This document shows positions 60,265-64,000 of a DNA stretch of 64,000 nt, piece by piece (position 1 is the first letter of the stretch; each line of letters opens with the position of its first letter). Position numbers and translations under genes: made by a program. The stretch is taken from NCBI GenBank assembly GCA_003833135.1, contig QZLH01000068.1, forward strand, positions 99,597 through 163,596. Direction: 5' to 3'. Below the pieces are notes generated by a model that saw only the letters and a list, made by a program, of their open reading frames with translations, did no database searches and was not told the origin of the DNA. This DNA comes from Oehlia diaphana. Its lineage: Eukaryota; Glomeromycota; Glomeromycetes; Glomerales; Glomeraceae.

Positions 60265-60900
60265 AAACTAATTATTGACTAAGCAGAAAAATGGGTTGAG
60301 GGAGAAACTACTATTTTTTATGAATGAAAATAATAAACAATAATAATTCCTACAAAAATTGAAATTTTGTAATGATAAGTGAACCAAAACTAAGTAAAAG
60401 ACAGATAACAAATTCTTTTCTTTTTTCTTTTATATTTAAAGGAAACTTTTTTTTACTAGATTTTGTAGGTCTTGAAATATGATGGTCCATTTTTATTGGT
60501 TAAACATATATATGTAATTTATAAAATGTACTCATCATAGAATTTAGGTTAAAACATTATATATATATTTTTTTTTTAGAAAGTGTTACTAATATTAACT
60601 GGAGGAAAACTAGGAATTGTGTAGTTCTACTAACTTGTTAATTTTCCCTTCAATTAAATGTAGTTATAGAATTATATAGCTCTACTAATTTGTTAATTTT
60701 CCTCTCAATTAAATGTAGTTATTCTCTGTTTTTTTATTTCAGTAAATTCTTTTATAAATAAATTTTTATTTTTCTTTATAAAAATGGTTTATTTCATATT
60801 TACAATAGTAATGTTGTAACTGAAATTGAAATTTGACTGAATTTAAAATTCAGATACAGGAATTTCTTGTAATTTTGTATATTTAGTTAATTTATAGATT
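60265..60900. other. Intergenic with a short direct repeat
   Basis: A 50-nt unit (TGTAGTTCTACTAACTTGTTAATTTTCC...AATTAAATGTAGTTAT) appears twice at about 60620-60665 and 60675-60722 with small changes. No gene. Confidence 0.5.
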
Positions 60901-62305
60901 TTAAGGTTGCCTGCCAAACCCTATTTGGCCTAATGCCGAAAGGTGAAACTCCTTACATAGTGGCAAAACTGCAAAACTGTGAAACTGCCAAAACTGCCAA
61001 AACTTGCAAAACTGCAAAATTTGCAAAACCTCTATAATTAAGTTTATCCATAGTTTCAGCATAATAAGCATTAATATTTTATATGAATTTCACCATAGTT
61101 TTGCTATTCTAATTTAATTTCAAATTGTCCAATAAATTTATATGTAATTAAAAAAAAATTATTGTAATTTTATTGTTTTACTTAATATTTTTTTATTTTA
61201 TTACAATTATTATAATAATAAAGAGATTACATTTCTTTGAAGTAAACTCCCCAGTCCCCACCTAAGTTTTGTTTACCCAAATGTCCGATAATCTAAAAAA
61301 TTAGAGAAAGAAATGTTAGTAACGTTTCTTTAATATTAAAAAAAATCACCTTTCCCTTTTCCAACTAACATTCCAAAGTTCAGGTTCATCTAAGGAGTCT
61401 GGCAACCTAATAAAAATAAAGAAACGTCAGTATGTTTCTTTAATATTTAAAAAAACTTTCCTTCCCCCATTTCTTACATTCTAAGTCCAGGTTTATCCAG
61501 GAGGCTGTTTTTATTTCATTTCAACAGAATTCATATTCTGAAAGAATAACCTTAAAGTAAAGAAAAAGGATCGTTAGATACGTTCCTACAATGAAAAAAA
61601 ACTAACATTTTCCTTTTCAACCTACCATTTCACCAAATTCCACATCTGAAAGGCATCCTAAAGTAAAAAAAGAGAAAAGGAACATTAAGTATGTTTCTAA
61701 ATTAAAATAAAACAACATTTCCCTCTTTTCAACCTACCATTACGCCAAATTCTAGGTCTGAAAGGTATCCCTAAAAAAAAAAAGGAACATTAGGTATGTT
61801 CTTATAATTAAAATAAAACCACATCTCCCCTTTTTCAGTCTATCACTTCGCCGAATTTCAGGTTCGGAAGATGTCACTAAAGAAAAAAAGAGAAAAGAAA
61901 TGTTAGTGACATTCTTACAAAAAAAATAAATAAATTAAAAATCTAACCTTTCATGTTTAGGGTGGGTTTATTTTTTCCAACTATAAACAATAAAAACGTT
62001 TTTTTTTAACCTTTTTTTTTTAATAAAAAAAGATTATCAGATCAGTAAATTAGTATAATCAGTAAGTTATATGATGTACCGAAACTGATCAAAATAAAAT
62101 TTGCAAACCACAGTCCACAGAATTATAGTGAATGCCAAAACTATATGTATATCATATGATATATTATACTGAAACATCAAAACAGTTTTGTGAGTTTTGG
62201 CAGTTTTGGTATTTCAGCATTTTAAGATGATTTTGCAAAACTAATTTTGGCAGTTTCGCATACACCATTTTGCTGAAACCTTCTAGTTTCGGCAAGCAAT
62301 CTTAG
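60901..62305. mobile_element. Non-autonomous TIR element with internal minisatellite, 1.4 kb
   Basis: The left end TTAAGGTTGCCTGCCAAAC (60901) is the imperfect inverse of the right end GTTTCGGCAAGCAATCTTAG (to about 62305). Both flanks carry subterminal AAACTGC/TTTGGCAG repeats (60960-61030; 62180-62250) related to the TTTCGGCAG runs at window start, here with C-to-T decay. The interior contains a roughly 95-110 bp minisatellite. No ORF. The superfamily is undetermined; subterminal arrays recall hAT or CACTA/Plavaka-type elements. Confidence 0.55.
61305..61935. repeat. Minisatellite, about six diverged copies of 95-110 bp
   Basis: Units share RGAAAYGTTAGTANGTTTCT, then ACATTTCCCTTTTCAACCTA, then CAGGTCTGAAAGG-like ends. 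Copies begin at about 61310, 61424, 61568, 61680, 61786 and 61890 with 70-85% similarity. No coding frame is conserved. Confidence 0.7.
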
Positions 62306-62668
62306 TTAACCTAATATTATTTTAGTATTATATTCTAAAAAAAATACCAAGCTTTTTTAAAATTATTAATTGCTTTTATTAAATTAATTTTTTTTTTTTT
62401 TTTTAATAATCTATATATATTTTAGGGAATTACTAAACTTAACTGGAAGGAAATTTCCTTTTCCTCCCCTGTAATATATTACTAATTATTTATTGGCTGA
62501 TCATTTTATCATATGATTAATAAACAAACTATTTATATTTTTGTACTACTTACTATTTTGTTTGTATGAGATAAAATTTTTTTTACATATTTTTTTATTC
62601 TTTGTTCTTTGTACTTTTTATCGTACAAAAAAGTTAACTGTTTCACATGTTTTATAAATAGTAATAGC
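62306..62668. other. AT-rich spacer
   Basis: A T16-like run near 62385-62402; no gene. Confidence 0.35.
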
Positions 62669-64000
62669 ATGTCTTATAATAATAAATGCAATAAGAGAAT
62701 AAGATCAGGTTCACTTGATAACTATGAGGAAGAATATATAGCTCTTATTTTAGATAATTCTTCAAATATTTGTGAAAAGGAAAATAAAAAAAATATAGAA
62801 GTAGAACAAATAAATAAGGTAAATATCTCTTTAGCAAATTTTTACTTCTTAATATTTTATTATTCTCTTAGTTTAAATCTTTATAAGAAGTTATTCAATT
62901 GCTTTTTACTTGAATATATTTTAAAAGGTTATTTAATTTTTTAGAGAATACTTGTTAATATTGATAATTCAGAAGATTTAGAAGAAGAAATGGAAATAAA
63001 ATTACATGTTGGACAATCATTTCAAACTTGGTTAAATGCAGAAAAATTTTTAAATCAATATTCTCTAAAAGAAGAATTTAGTATTAGATGAAAACGAATA
63101 GAAAAATTAGTTGAAAATGGAATTGAAATAATAAGAAAAATAACTTGGAAATGTTGTTGTGCTGGCAAATACCAAACAAAAAAAGTAATTAATCCAGAAA
63201 ATCAACATAATAAAAGTCTAAATGTACTGATTGTCAGTGGCATATTAATGGAAATCTTCTAAAATTTAGTTCAAATATATCATTTACAACTATTATTAAT
63301 GAACATAATCATCAAATGATACCATCTCCATCAGCTACCATTGCTAAGCATTGAAAATTAGATGAGAATATAATTGAATTTATTAATTTTTATATATTAC
63401 ATGGTACAATGAGTGCACGAAATATTAAAAATCTTTTAAATGGACAATTTTCAGGACAAAATATTAACCAAAAAAACCTATACAATGCTATTCAAATGGC
63501 AAAAAAAAATTTAGCAATTTGTCACAATTATGATGCATCTGATATGCTTCAGTATTTATATTCTCAAAAAGCTGATGATTCACAATGGTTTATTGAAACA
63601 AAATTTGATGGACCAAAACGCTGTTTATGTGGCTTAATTTGGATGTCCCTAGATCAACAGCATGTGTGAACATGATATCATAATATTATATTCTTTGATA
63701 CAACTTCTCAAACAAATAAATACAATATAGTTGCTTGTTTTTTTGCAACAATAGACAATTGTAACTGAACACGCCTAGTAGTAATAGCACTTCTTGAAGA
63801 TGAAACTGAAGAAAGTTTTATATGGGCATTAGAAATGATTAATAAAGCTACAGAAAATTAGTGCCACAAGTAATATTTACAGATTCCGATCCAGCAATAA
63901 GTAACGCAATATCATTTATATATCCTAATTCTGCTCATTGTTTATATTTGTTTCATATTGATTTAAACCTTAAAAAAAATTTGCGTAGTAAACTTACTAC
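62669..64000 (+). pseudogene. FAR1/MULE-type transposase pseudogene, runs off the window
   Basis: ATG at 62669; exon 1 ends at about 62818 (AATAAG/GTAAAT) and resumes near 62945. A FAR1-like DNA-binding unit follows: FQTWLNAEKFLNQYSLKEEF, then Cys at WKCCC, CTDCQWH and HNHQM (C...C-x2-C...H-x-H). The MULE DDE core reads IIFFDTTSQTNKYN, RLVVIALLEDETEESFIWAL, then VIFTDSDPAISNAI and SAHCLYLFHIDLNLKK. The catalytic Asp pair (FFDTT, TDSDPA) is kept. In-frame stops at about 63089 (TGA), 63352 (TGA), 63667 (TGA), 63766 (TGA) and 63859 (TAG), plus frame changes near 63225 and 63860, show it is dead. Several stops replace Trp or Arg codons. Confidence 0.7.

Noticed and set aside
61305..61935. CRISPR-like regular array
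   Set aside because: Whole units diverge evenly, there are no identical repeats with unique spacers, and the context is eukaryotic.

Overview
The window looks like nuclear DNA of an early-diverging fungus, most likely an arbuscular mycorrhizal (Glomeromycotina, Rhizophagus-like) genome. This is an inference from these points: very AT-rich non-coding DNA; many short introns of about 60-110 nt; fungal-specific families (Arb1, FlbA/Sst2-type RGS, Mid1, fused ADE5,7); an AIG1-type GTPase; abundant decayed DNA transposons; and U12-type introns, which most Dikarya have lost.

Layout. 1-10.0 kb: repeats and mostly broken genes (a phosphotransferase-like pseudogene, an MFS transporter with a frameshift, a zinc-finger remnant) plus one unknown two-exon gene. 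10.2-15.7 kb: two TIR elements and a composite hAT element flanked by a perfect 8-bp target duplication; it contains a 998-bp assembly gap and a one-base N junction. 15.9-26.5 kb: a compact housekeeping block with a WW-domain protein rich in Arg, Asp and Glu, Arb1 (RNAi heterochromatin), the Vps33 Sec1-like subunit of HOPS/CORVET, and a HIT hydrolase. 26.5-35.9 kb: a gene desert of about 9 kb with a long foldback element, MITE-like repeats, a piggyBac relic and unknown fragments. 35.9-44.4 kb: Sds3 (Rpd3L deacetylase), Mid1 (calcium channel subunit) and ADE5,7 (purine synthesis). 44.4-54 kb: a gene-poor stretch holding four candidate small secreted proteins, one of them a Kex2-processed tandem-repeat precursor. 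54-60.3 kb: an RGS protein with DEP homology, an autoantigen-p27 zinc-ribbon protein and an AIG1-type GTPase. 60.9-64 kb: a TIR element with internal minisatellites, then a decayed FAR1/MULE transposase.

Main observations. (1) Exon reconstruction of Vps33 and Sds3 exposes three U12-type introns, two of them AT-AC, with near-perfect 5' splice-site and branch-point motifs; the reading frame supports each. (2) The repeat precursor at 49.5-50.3 kb has Kex2 sites each followed by X-Ala dipeptides, an alpha-factor-like processing code on a Tyr/Lys/Asp-rich repeat. (3) Transposon copies decay mainly by C-to-T/G-to-A change, often at CpG. (4) The hAT locus looks like an assembly chimera. All coordinates and splice sites were read by eye; no search was run.
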